From Krasilnikovia cinnamomea (lineage in GTDB: Bacteria > Actinomycetota > Actinomycetes > Mycobacteriales > Micromonosporaceae), in contig NZ_SHKY01000001.1 of assembly GCF_004217545.1 (NCBI RefSeq), positions 6,200,001 through 6,264,000 on the forward strand: 64,000 bases of DNA. The letters are read 5' to 3'. Positions 52,919 to 60,875 of the stretch are shown one piece after another; position 1 is the stretch's first letter; every line of letters begins with the position of its first letter. The notes beneath the pieces were generated by a model that was not told where the DNA came from, did no database searches, and saw only the letters and a list, made by a program, of their open reading frames with translations. The position numbers were made by a program, and so were the translations under genes.

Positions 52919-54246
52919 CTACCAGGTGGGGTTGGCCGGGTCGGCGACCTGCGGCAGCCGCCGGCCGGGCGGCGTGAGGAGGTACGCGACGCCGCCCGAG
53001 CCGCGCCCGGTCGAGCCGTCGGCGCGGGTCCAGCGGGTGCGCAGCCACACGTTCTCGAACGCGCGGCGGGCGAAGACGTGCCGCACCGCGGCGTTGGACG
53101 TCGCCGCCGGGTCGTTGACGACCACGTCGCCGGTACGGGTGAACCCGACGACGACCCACAGATGGCCCCTGACGCGGTAGTCGGCGCCGGGGATCTCGCC
53201 CGCGTCGAACGCCTGCGACGTGCAACCGGGATGCCGTCCGCGACGAGCCGCTCCAGGTCGTCGAGTGAGCGCAGCCGCACGACCCGGGCGTTCAGGCCGT
53301 GCGCCGACGCGTACGCGGTGTTGAACGGCCAGTTCCCGGTGCCGCCGTACGCATGGTCGTAGGTGCCGCCGGCGGCTACGGCGACGCTCGGGTCGGCGTA
53401 CGCGGGGTGGACCCGGGCGAGCTGATCGGGGCCGGGGTGGGCGCCCCAGAACTCCATCACCATCTCGGTCGAGGCGGGGCTGCACCAGGCCCGGCCGCCG
53501 CCGTTCCACTGCGGATACTCGCCGGCATGGACCATCTGGGAGTAGGCGGGCACCGGTAGTTCCGTACCTGAGCGGGACGCCGGCCCGGGAGTGCTGGCCG
53601 GCACCTCGGCGCGGTCCGGCACCGCCGAGACGGCCGCGGCGAGCTGCCACAGCCGTGGTGAAGTCGGCGTGCCGCTCGCCCGGTAAAGGGTGGCGCGCAG
53701 CCGGTACGCATGCACGTGATGGCCGGTGGTGGCGGTGAACGTGTCGGTGTCCACGCACCCGTACGGCGCCGCCGACGGGCTGACCGAGTGGCGGCGGATG
53801 TCGCCGTCGCCGGACGCCCACGGCCCCAGGGCCAGCCAGCCGGTGCGCGCGCCGTCCTCCATCGTGGCCTGCAGCTCCACCGTCAGCCAGGTGCCCGCCG
53901 GGGTCCGGGCGTTCCAGGAGGGCAGCACCTGGGTCGCTCCGAAGCCGAGGCGTCGCAGGGGAGAGGTCCAGGTGCCGTACTCATAGTCCTGGTCGGTGTC
54001 CAGGTACGGGTCGTGGTACCGGGTGACGCCGGCGGGTCGCGCGACCACGATGCCCAGGGGCTGTCCGGGCGCCACGCCGTCGCCGGTACCGGCGGCGAAG
54101 TCACCGGCGGTCGTCCAGGCGTGGAATTCGACGCGGGCGGCGGTGCTCGCCTTGGGCCGCGCGGCTGCGGCGCGCGCCGCACCGGCGATGCTGGTCGAGA
54201 CGTCGGCGACGGCCACGTGCGCGCCGTTGGGTCGGTCACCTCGCAT
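52919..54246 (-). pseudogene. C39-like peptidase gene with a single frameshift
   Basis: From ATG 54246 the frame encodes a beta-rich N-terminal domain and a C39-like papain-fold start with the nucleophile in GGRAWCSPASTEMVMEFWG. After VADGIPVA (about 53226) this frame becomes Arg-rich nonsense. The neighbouring frame continues the family pattern TSQAFDAGEIPGADYRVRGHLWVVVGF (catalytic His in GHLW), then VVNDPAA and a stop at 52919. A single missing base near 53226 explains it. It may be a true inactivation or a sequencing error. No signal peptide is obvious. Confidence 0.78.
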
Positions 54247-54403
54247 GGCGTCACGATCCCGCCGATCGGGTAGTACCGCAAGAACCGGCGTGGAGTTTTG
54301 TGGAATCTGTATCCATGACGGTCGAATCCTTCTCACTTCCGCGAGGGTCCTCTAATATCGGCGATCACTCTCGTGGGTGGACCGCGACGCGAACGGAGGG
54401 CCC

Positions 54404-55414
54404 ATGCCCGACCCGACCCGCGCGTCTGCGGCGCGGCGGCCCGGCTCACTCGTCATCGGGGTCGAGGCCGGCAGCGCGATGGTGGAGGTCCTCGTGGCCA
54501 CAGTGGACGGCATGCCGATGGGCGCCGGCCGGTCCGGCTCGGCCAACCCCACCGCGCTGCCCGTCGCGCAGGTCGCCGGACAGCTCGCCACCGCCGTGGC
54601 CCAGGCGCTGGCCGACGTCGACCCGGACGAGGTCGGCCGCGTGGTGGTCGGCGCGGCCGGGGTGCTGTGGTTCTCGCGGGGCACCTCGGCGACCGCCCTG
54701 GCCCAGGTCTGGGCGGCGGCGGGGCTGAGCTGCCCGGTGCGGGTGGTGCCCGACGCGGTCACCGCGTTCGCCGCGGGTACCTGCGCGCGGTCCGGCTCAG
54801 TGCTGATCGCCGGCGCTGGAGCGATCGCCGCGCACGTCGACCGCGAGGCCGTCACCGCGCGCATCGACGGCAACGGGTGGCTGGTCGGTGACGACGGCTC
54901 CGGCTTCTGGATCGGGCGCCAGGCGGTACGGGCGGTGTTCGCGGACCTCGACCGCCGGGGCGAGCCGACGCTGCTGCGCGACGCCGTCCTCGCCGCGCTG
55001 ACCGGCGACGAGGACGTCCCGGCGGACCCGGCCGAGCAGGCGGAGACCCTGCGCGCCGCCGTGTACGACGGACCGCCGATAGCGCTGGCCGCGCTCGCCC
55101 CACTGGTGCCCGCCGCCGCCGAGGCCGGCGACCGGGTCGCCCAGCGCATCGTGGACCGCGCCGTCACGCTGCTGGTGGACACCGCGGCCGCCCTGGTCGG
55201 CGAGGATCCGGCCGGGCCGCTCGTGCTGGCCGGTTCGCTGCTCGGGCGCGGCGGGCCGATCGGCCGGGAGGTCGCCCGCCGCCTGGCCGGGCACGACGGC
55301 GGCCCACCCCTGCGCGCCGGCAGCGGTGCCGGCGGCGCGGCCTGGCTGGCCGCCCGGTCGCTCGCCCCGCACCTGGGGCCCGACGCGCACGCCCGGCTGA
55401 CCGGCGGGGCCTGA
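54404..55414 (+). CDS. BadF/NagK-like kinase homologue with degenerate motif
   Basis: A 336-aa protein of the BadF/BadG/BcrA/BcrD ATPase family (N-acetylglucosamine-kinase-like). The fold is recognisable: GAGAIAAHVD, NGWLVGDDGSGFWIGRQAVRA and a C-terminal LAGSLLGRGGPIG. However, the first phosphate loop reads GVEAGSAMVEV instead of the expected D-x-GG-T/S pattern present in its neighbour. It may therefore be a poor or inactive kinase. GGAGG precedes ATG 54404. It is immediately followed, with no gap, by a canonical paralogue. Confidence 0.78.
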   Translation: MPDPTRASAARRPGSLVIGVEAGSAMVEVLVATVDGMPMGAGRSGSANPTALPVAQVAGQLATAVAQALADVDPDEVGRVVVGAAGVLWFSRGTSATALAQVWAAAGLSCPVRVVPDAVTAFAAGTCARSGSVLIAGAGAIAAHVDREAVTARIDGNGWLVGDDGSGFWIGRQAVRAVFADLDRRGEPTLLRDAVLAALTGDEDVPADPAEQAETLRAAVYDGPPIALAALAPLVPAAAEAGDRVAQRIVDRAVTLLVDTAAALVGEDPAGPLVLAGSLLGRGGPIGREVARRLAGHDGGPPLRAGSGAGGAAWLAARSLAPHLGPDAHARLTGGA

Positions 55415-56542
55415 GTGGACGGCGTCGCCGTACTCGGCCTCGATGTGGGCGGCAGCTCGACACGGGCGCTGCTGGCCACGACGCGCGGCGAGCGGATCGG
55501 ATCGGGTACCGCGGCCGGTGGCAACCCCTCGGCGCACGGGGCGCGGGTCGCGGCCGGGCGGATCGCCGAGGCGGTCGGGGCCGCGCTGGCCGGCGTGGAC
55601 GCCGCGACCGTACGCGGCTGTGTGGTGGGCCTCGCCGGGGTCAGCCGGTACGCCGCGGACCCGGCGACCGCAGAGGTGTTCGCGCACACCTGGCGGCGGC
55701 TCGGGCTGACCTGCCCGGTGCGGGTGGTCAGCGACGTCGCGGTGGCCTACGCCGCAGGCACGGCCCGGGCCTCGGGATCGACCCTGGTGGCGGGCACCGG
55801 CGCGATCGCCGCCGAGGTCCGCGACCGCGAGCCGGTGCGGCTGCACGACGGCTACGGCTGGCTGCTGGGCGACGACGGATCGGGCTTCTGGATCGGTCGC
55901 GAGGCCGTCCGCGCGACGCTGGCGGCGATCGACGGCCGCGCCGCGAGAACGGAGCTGGCCGACCTCGTTCTCGCCCGGTACTTCGATGGCGCGGCCGGTC
56001 TCGGCTCGGCCGGCCGCACCGATCCTGGCGCCGCTCACCGGGCCGACCTCGGCGGCGCCGGCCGGGCCGATCTGGGCGGCGCCGACCGGGCCGACCTCGG
56101 CGGCGCCGACCGGGCCGATCTGGGCGGGGGCGGCGCGGGCCTGGGCTCGGCGCAGCGGCGGCTCGCGACCTCGCTGGTTCAGGAGGTGACCCGTCGGCCC
56201 AGCGTCGCGCTGGCGAGCCTCGCGCCGCTGGTGATGCGGGCGTGCGCGAACGGCGACCCCGCCGCCGAGGGCATCGTGCGCCGCGCGGCCGACCTGCTGG
56301 TCGCCACGCTGTCGCGCGCCCGCCCGGCCGATTCCGACGCGCCGATCGTCCTGGCTGGGGCGATTCTGACCGCGTCCACCCCGGTCCAGCGGGAGGTGTT
56401 CGCCCGGGTCACCGCCCGGTGGCCCCGGTCCGGCGTGAGCGTGGCCCGCGACGGGGCGGCGGGCGCCGCCTGGCTGGCCGCCCTGCCCCACGTCACCGGC
56501 CCGGCGGCCGCCGGGGACCTGCACGCCCGCCTGCTCGCCTGA
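55415..56542 (+). CDS. BadF-type N-acetylglucosamine kinase-like protein
   Basis: A 375-aa kinase-fold protein with a canonical phosphate loop GLDVGGSSTRALL, GTGAIAAEV, the DGYGWLLGDDGSGFWIGREAVRA sugar/adenosine region and LAGAIL near the end. Likely substrate: N-acetylglucosamine or another amino sugar delivered by the adjacent importer and NagZ. The GTG at 55415 abuts the previous stop. Oddity: a low-complexity insert (about residues 208-240) made of RADLGGAD repeats. N-terminal half is clearly paralogous to the preceding gene. Confidence 0.82.
   Translation: MDGVAVLGLDVGGSSTRALLATTRGERIGSGTAAGGNPSAHGARVAAGRIAEAVGAALAGVDAATVRGCVVGLAGVSRYAADPATAEVFAHTWRRLGLTCPVRVVSDVAVAYAAGTARASGSTLVAGTGAIAAEVRDREPVRLHDGYGWLLGDDGSGFWIGREAVRATLAAIDGRAARTELADLVLARYFDGAAGLGSAGRTDPGAAHRADLGGAGRADLGGADRADLGGADRADLGGGGAGLGSAQRRLATSLVQEVTRRPSVALASLAPLVMRACANGDPAAEGIVRRAADLLVATLSRARPADSDAPIVLAGAILTASTPVQREVFARVTARWPRSGVSVARDGAAGAAWLAALPHVTGPAAAGDLHARLLA
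56037..56128. repeat. 24-bp tandem repeat inside the kinase gene
   Basis: Three full copies and one partial copy of a 24-bp unit (starting at 56037, 56061, 56085 and 56109) alternate between GACCTCGGC and GATCTGGGC forms. They encode RADLGGA-D/G octapeptides in frame. Confidence 0.85.
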
Positions 56543-56693
56543 ACCGGCTCCTCCGACGCGGGCGCCCGGCCCGTGACGAAGGCCGCGAACGCGAAACGCA
56601 GCATGCAACGCGACCAGGCACTCCGGCAGCTCCGTCCGGTCAGGACCGGGCAGGAATCCACAAGAGTGTCGATGGACGGCTACCCTGACCCCG

Positions 56694-57491
56694 GTGAAGG
56701 ACGAGCTCCTGCCCGCGGTGCTGCCCGAGCAGCGGCGCCTCCAGATCGCCGCGCAACTGCGCCGCGAGACCCGCGTACGCGTCGACGAGCTGGCCCACCG
56801 GTACGCCGTGTCCGGCGAGACGATCCGGCGTGACCTGCAGGTCCTCGAAGCCCGGGGCCTGCTGCGCCGGGTCTACGGCGGCGCCGTGCCCCTCGGCGCC
56901 CGGGGCTGGGACGCCGACGGCGCGGTCGCCCGGCTGGACCCCAAGCGGGCGATCGCGGCCGCCGCAGCCGCACTGGTCGAGCCCGGCGACACCATCGTCC
57001 TCGACATCGGCACCACCGTCGCCGAGGCGGCCCGCGCGCTGCCCGCCACGTTCGCCGGGCGTGCCCTGTGCACCTCGGTGGCCGCCGCCGCCGAGCTGGC
57101 CGGCCGCGAGGGGGTCGAGGTGCACCTGGCGGGCGGGCGGCTGCGCCGGGCGGACCTCGCCTGCACCGGCCCGAGCGCCGAGCGGTTCTTCGCCGAGTTC
57201 TTCGCCGACCGCGCGTTCCTGGCCGCCGACGGGATCCACCCCCGGGCCGGTGTCACCGCCGGGCGGCTGGAGGAGGTGGCGGTCCGGCACGCCATCCTGC
57301 GTCAGTCCCGGGAGAACTACGTGCTTGCCGACGCGTCCAAACTCGGCCGGGTGGCGGTCGGCCGGGTGTGCCCGCTGTCGGACATCACGGCGGTCGTCAC
57401 GGACGCCGATGCCGACCCGGACACCGTCCGTGCCCTGCAACAGGCGGGCACGAAGGTGGTGGTCGCCCCGTCGACCGCGGTCCTGGACTGA
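56694..57491 (+). CDS. DeoR-family sugar regulator
   Basis: A 265-aa DeoR-family repressor. The N-terminal winged helix (RRLQIAAQLRRETRVRVDEL, then AHRYAVSGETIRRDLQVLE) includes the typical ETIRRDL recognition helix. A C-terminal DeoR sensor domain (VLDIGTTVAEAARAL, HPRAGVT) should bind a phosphorylated sugar. It starts with GTG at 56694. Position between the amino-sugar kinases and a convergent ABC importer suggests it controls this cluster, responding to a sugar phosphate. The 151 nt before it hold nothing I can assign. Confidence 0.85.
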   Translation: MKDELLPAVLPEQRRLQIAAQLRRETRVRVDELAHRYAVSGETIRRDLQVLEARGLLRRVYGGAVPLGARGWDADGAVARLDPKRAIAAAAAALVEPGDTIVLDIGTTVAEAARALPATFAGRALCTSVAAAAELAGREGVEVHLAGGRLRRADLACTGPSAERFFAEFFADRAFLAADGIHPRAGVTAGRLEEVAVRHAILRQSRENYVLADASKLGRVAVGRVCPLSDITAVVTDADADPDTVRALQQAGTKVVVAPSTAVLD

Positions 57492-57502
57492 CGGGGCGCC
57501 GG

Positions 57503-58432
57503 TCATTTCAGGTGGCCGGCGGTGAGTCCCGACTGCACCTGGCGCTGGAAGACCGCGTACGCCAGCAGCACCGGCAGCATGGCGATCGCCATCCCGGCGA
57601 AGAGCCCGCTGTAGTCGCCGGCGTAGCCCTCGCTGACCGCCAGCGCGGTGAGGCCCTGCGCGAGCACCCACCTGTCCTGCGCGCCCTCGCCCTGCATGAG
57701 CACGATCGGCAGCACGTACTGGTTCCACTGGCCCAGGAAATTGAAGATGGCCACGCTGATCAGGCCGGTGCGGGCCATCGGCAGCATGACCCGGAAGAAC
57801 AGGCCGAAGTGCCCGCACCCGTCGACCAGCGCGGCCTCGCTGACCGAGGTGGGCAGGGTCCGGAAGAACGCGGTGAGGAAGAAGACCGTGAACGGCAGCG
57901 AGTACGCGGTGTACACCAGCATCAGCCCGGGCAACGTGCCCAGCAGGCCGAGGTCGCGCACGACGAAGAACAGCGGCACCAGCGCCAGGAACACCGGGAA
58001 CATCATGCCGCCGGCGAACAGCAGGTACACGAGCCGGTGGCCGCGGAACGTGTAGCGGGCCAGCACGTACGCGGCCATCGAGCCGAGCAGCATGGTCAGC
58101 GTCAGCGATCCGGCGACCACGATGACGCTGTTGAGGAAGTAGCGGCCGATGCGCGCATGACTCCAGGCCCGCGCCCAGTTCTCCCAGCGCAGCGCCCCGG
58201 GCAGCCCCCACGGATCGGTGAGGATCTCCTCGTCGTTCTTGAACGAGCTGCCCAGCGCCCACAGCAGCGGGAACGTGGTCAGCACCGCCCAGCCCAGCAG
58301 GAAGAGGTGGGAGAACGCGGTCGCGGCGCGGGAGTCCCCGCGCGGCGGCCGGTCAGGGTCGGCCGGGCGCCGCGCGGGTTCGGACGCCGGAGCGGTTGCG
58401 GCCGGGGAATGGTCGAGATCGGTGCGCGTCAT
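57503..58432 (-). CDS. Sugar ABC importer permease (MalG type)
   Basis: A 309-aa inner-membrane permease with six predicted helices and the EAA loop EAALVDGCGHFGLFFRVMLPM. An arginine/proline-rich cytoplasmic N-terminus of about 35 residues precedes the first helix. It forms a heterodimer with the MalF-type protein upstream. The ATPase subunit is not encoded nearby, so a shared MsiK-type ATPase is likely, as in other actinomycetes. AAGGGA precedes the ATG. Confidence 0.88.
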   Translation of the reverse strand: MTRTDLDHSPAATAPASEPARRPADPDRPPRGDSRAATAFSHLFLLGWAVLTTFPLLWALGSSFKNDEEILTDPWGLPGALRWENWARAWSHARIGRYFLNSVIVVAGSLTLTMLLGSMAAYVLARYTFRGHRLVYLLFAGGMMFPVFLALVPLFFVVRDLGLLGTLPGLMLVYTAYSLPFTVFFLTAFFRTLPTSVSEAALVDGCGHFGLFFRVMLPMARTGLISVAIFNFLGQWNQYVLPIVLMQGEGAQDRWVLAQGLTALAVSEGYAGDYSGLFAGMAIAMLPVLLAYAVFQRQVQSGLTAGHLK

Positions 58433-58446
58433 CCGGCGTTCCCTTG

Positions 58447-59355
58447 CTAGAACTCGACTCGCTCGCGCCGGGTGAGGCGCAGGGCGAGCACGGCCACGGA
58501 CAGGGTGAGGAAGAGCATCGCCACGCCGATGGCGGAGGCGTAGCCGAACCGGGCCTCACCGAAAGCGGTGCTGTACAGCCGCAGACCGATCACGTCGGAG
58601 CTGAAACCGGGCCCGCCGCCGGTGACGATCTGTACGACCGCGAAGCCGTCGAGGGCCAGGATCGCGAGGTACACCCAGGCCACCTGCACGGTGTCCCACA
58701 GCAGCGGCACCGTGATCCGGCGCAAGGTGCTCGCGCGGCCGGCGCCGTCGAGCAGCGCCGCCTCGTAGATGTCGCGCGGGATGGCGTGCATCGCGGCGCT
58801 GAACAGGACGACGTAGAAGCCCACGTTGCTCCACACCAGCACGGCCAGCACACACCAGAACGCGACGTCCGGGTCGCCCAGCCACGGCCGGGTCAGCGCG
58901 TCCAGGCCGACTGCCCGCAGTGCGCCGTTGATCAGGCCGGTGTTCGGCGCGTACATCTCCTTCCAGAGCACGCCGATGACGGCCACGGAGAGCACCTGGG
59001 GGAAGAAGTAGACCAGCCGGTAGGCGGCGGCCCCCCGTACCGGCTGCACGCCCGCCGCCCTGCGCCGGCCGCCGACGGTCAGCATCGAGGCGAACAACAG
59101 GCCCAGCGCGATCGTCACGACCGGCAGCACGAGGAGCAGGACCGCGTTGTGGCCCAGCGCGTTCCAGAGGTACGGGTCCCGCGCCAGCCGCAGGAAGTTG
59201 TCCAGCCCGACGTACGAGTAGTCCGGGGACAGCCCGCCCCAGTCCGTGGTGGAGATCTGCACCGCCTGGGCGTACGGCGACAGCACGAACACGCCGTACA
59301 CGGCCAGCGGGGGCAGCAGGAACGTGGCGACGAAGAGACGCTTGCCGTGCCGCAT
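58447..59355 (-). CDS. Sugar ABC importer permease (MalF type)
   Basis: A 302-aa permease with the EAA motif EAALLDGAGRASTLRRITVPLL and multiple membrane helices beginning LFVATFLLPPLAVYGVFVLS. It is 14 nt upstream of the MalG-type gene and 1 nt downstream of the binding-protein gene, giving a tight operon of binding protein, MalF and MalG. Confidence 0.88.
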   Translation of the reverse strand: MRHGKRLFVATFLLPPLAVYGVFVLSPYAQAVQISTTDWGGLSPDYSYVGLDNFLRLARDPYLWNALGHNAVLLLVLPVVTIALGLLFASMLTVGGRRRAAGVQPVRGAAAYRLVYFFPQVLSVAVIGVLWKEMYAPNTGLINGALRAVGLDALTRPWLGDPDVAFWCVLAVLVWSNVGFYVVLFSAAMHAIPRDIYEAALLDGAGRASTLRRITVPLLWDTVQVAWVYLAILALDGFAVVQIVTGGGPGFSSDVIGLRLYSTAFGEARFGYASAIGVAMLFLTLSVAVLALRLTRRERVEF

Positions 59356-59356
59356 C

Positions 59357-60778
59357 TCAGCGCCGGTACTTCTTGACCGAGTCGTCGCGGGCGATCTCGT
59401 CGGCGGCCCGCTGGCACCGGCTGGTGAACCCGGCGGTGTCCAGGCGCCCGGCGAAGAACTCCCCGCAGGCCGCGTCGATGAGGTCGCGTTCCAGCCTGCG
59501 GTAGAACTGGCCGTACCGGAAGTTGAAGGTGTGTGCGCCGGAGGCGGCCAGCACGCGGGTCACCGACGCGAGCCCGGGCGTCAGCGGCACGCCCGCGGCC
59601 CCGTCGCGCACGCAGGTCAGGCTGCTGGTCCGCCGGGTGAAGTCGGCGGCGCCGGCCTTCGAGAGCATCACGCGTAGATACTCCAGCCCGCCGGCGACGT
59701 TGTGTGCCTTCGCGGGGACGATGAACGACTCGGCGGCGGTGCCCCGGACGGCCTGGAACGGCAGCCGGTCGCCGGTGGTCAGGCTCGGCGTCGGCGCGAG
59801 CGTCATCCGGAAGTCCGCCGGCGTGACCGCCCTCTGCTCGTTCTCCAGCCACGACCCGCAGGACACGAACGCGGCCCGGCCGCGGCACCACTCGGTCTGC
59901 GCCTGCACGTGGTCCATGCCCTCCGAGCCGGGCAGCAGGTACCGGTCCACGACCAGCTGGCGGTACGCCTCCGCCGCCGCCGTGACCGCCTCGTGCTTCC
60001 ACGCGTTGGGTTCGAGGTTGTCGATGGCCACCAGCACCTCGGGACCGGCCAGCTTCGCCGCCGACGCCAGGATCGGCCAGCTCAGGTAGCGCGGGTGCTT
60101 GCCCTGGTACGCCCACGGAGCGATCCCGGCCGCCTTGATCCGCCGGCACAGCGCGATCATGTCGTCCCACGTCCGCGGGTACGCCCACCCCCGGTCGGCG
60201 AAGAGCCGCCCGGAGTACCAGACGCCGTACGCGGTGTACGCGTAGTTGAGGGCCAGCACCCGGCCGTCGAACGTGCCGGACTCGACGGCGCCGGGCAGCA
60301 GCGTGTCGCGGACCCGCGCCGCCGGGTCGTCCAGGCTTGGGGCGTCCAGCAGCGGACCGAGGTCGGCCAGCGCGCCCTGGGCGACGAGGGAGTTGAAGTC
60401 GATCTGGTTGGCGCCGGCGTTGTTCACCACGTCCGGCGGGTCGCCGCCGACGAAGCGCGGCTGCAACGTCTTGGCGATCTCCTGCGTGGCGGAGTGCCGG
60501 ATGTGGGCGCGCGGATGGCGCTGCTGGAACATCACCTCGTGGTTCCGCGCGTACTCCTCGCCGAGGCCGCCGTTGAAGATGACCACCTCCAGCGGCGCGG
60601 CGGGGTCGACGCCGAGGGGGTTCGCGGCGCTCTTCTCGCCGTGGGCGCTGTCGCGTCCGCCGCCACCGCCGCCCAGCGCGCATCCGGTCAGCGGGCCGGT
60701 GGCGGCCAGTACGCCGGCGGCCGCCGCCCCGCGCAGCAGGGCGCGGCGCGGCACGGCCGGTTCTGGATTGGTTGACAT
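59357..60778 (-). CDS. Sugar ABC importer solute-binding lipoprotein
   Basis: A 473-aa extracellular solute-binding protein (family 1 type). The signal sequence has twin arginines (R11-R12) and lipobox LTGC with C33, so it is probably lipid-anchored after Tat export. EVVIFNGGLGEEYARNHEVMFQQ begins the binding domain. The ligand is not visible; the neighbouring NagZ-like enzyme and kinases suggest an amino sugar such as GlcNAc or a muropeptide fragment. ATG 60778 is chosen for GAGGAG upstream; an earlier ATG at 60796 lies within the repeat-rich leader. Confidence 0.87.
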   Translation of the reverse strand: MSTNPEPAVPRRALLRGAAAAGVLAATGPLTGCALGGGGGGRDSAHGEKSAANPLGVDPAAPLEVVIFNGGLGEEYARNHEVMFQQRHPRAHIRHSATQEIAKTLQPRFVGGDPPDVVNNAGANQIDFNSLVAQGALADLGPLLDAPSLDDPAARVRDTLLPGAVESGTFDGRVLALNYAYTAYGVWYSGRLFADRGWAYPRTWDDMIALCRRIKAAGIAPWAYQGKHPRYLSWPILASAAKLAGPEVLVAIDNLEPNAWKHEAVTAAAEAYRQLVVDRYLLPGSEGMDHVQAQTEWCRGRAAFVSCGSWLENEQRAVTPADFRMTLAPTPSLTTGDRLPFQAVRGTAAESFIVPAKAHNVAGGLEYLRVMLSKAGAADFTRRTSSLTCVRDGAAGVPLTPGLASVTRVLAASGAHTFNFRYGQFYRRLERDLIDAACGEFFAGRLDTAGFTSRCQRAADEIARDDSVKKYRR

Positions 60779-60790
60779 CGGGGTCTCCTC

Positions 60791-60875
60791 GCTCACTTCT
60801 CCGACGAGCTCACTTCTCCGACGAGCTCACTTCTCCGGGGAGCTCACTTCTCCGGCGAGCTCACATCTCCGACGG
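60791..60875. repeat. Five 17-bp tandem repeats across a gene junction
   Basis: Five copies of a 17-bp unit run from 60791 to 60875. On the minus strand each reads about CGGAGAAGTGAGCTCGT, and the last holds the stop region of the serine hydrolase gene. Each copy carries a GGAGA ribosome-site-like core and a TGA. Confidence 0.88.
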
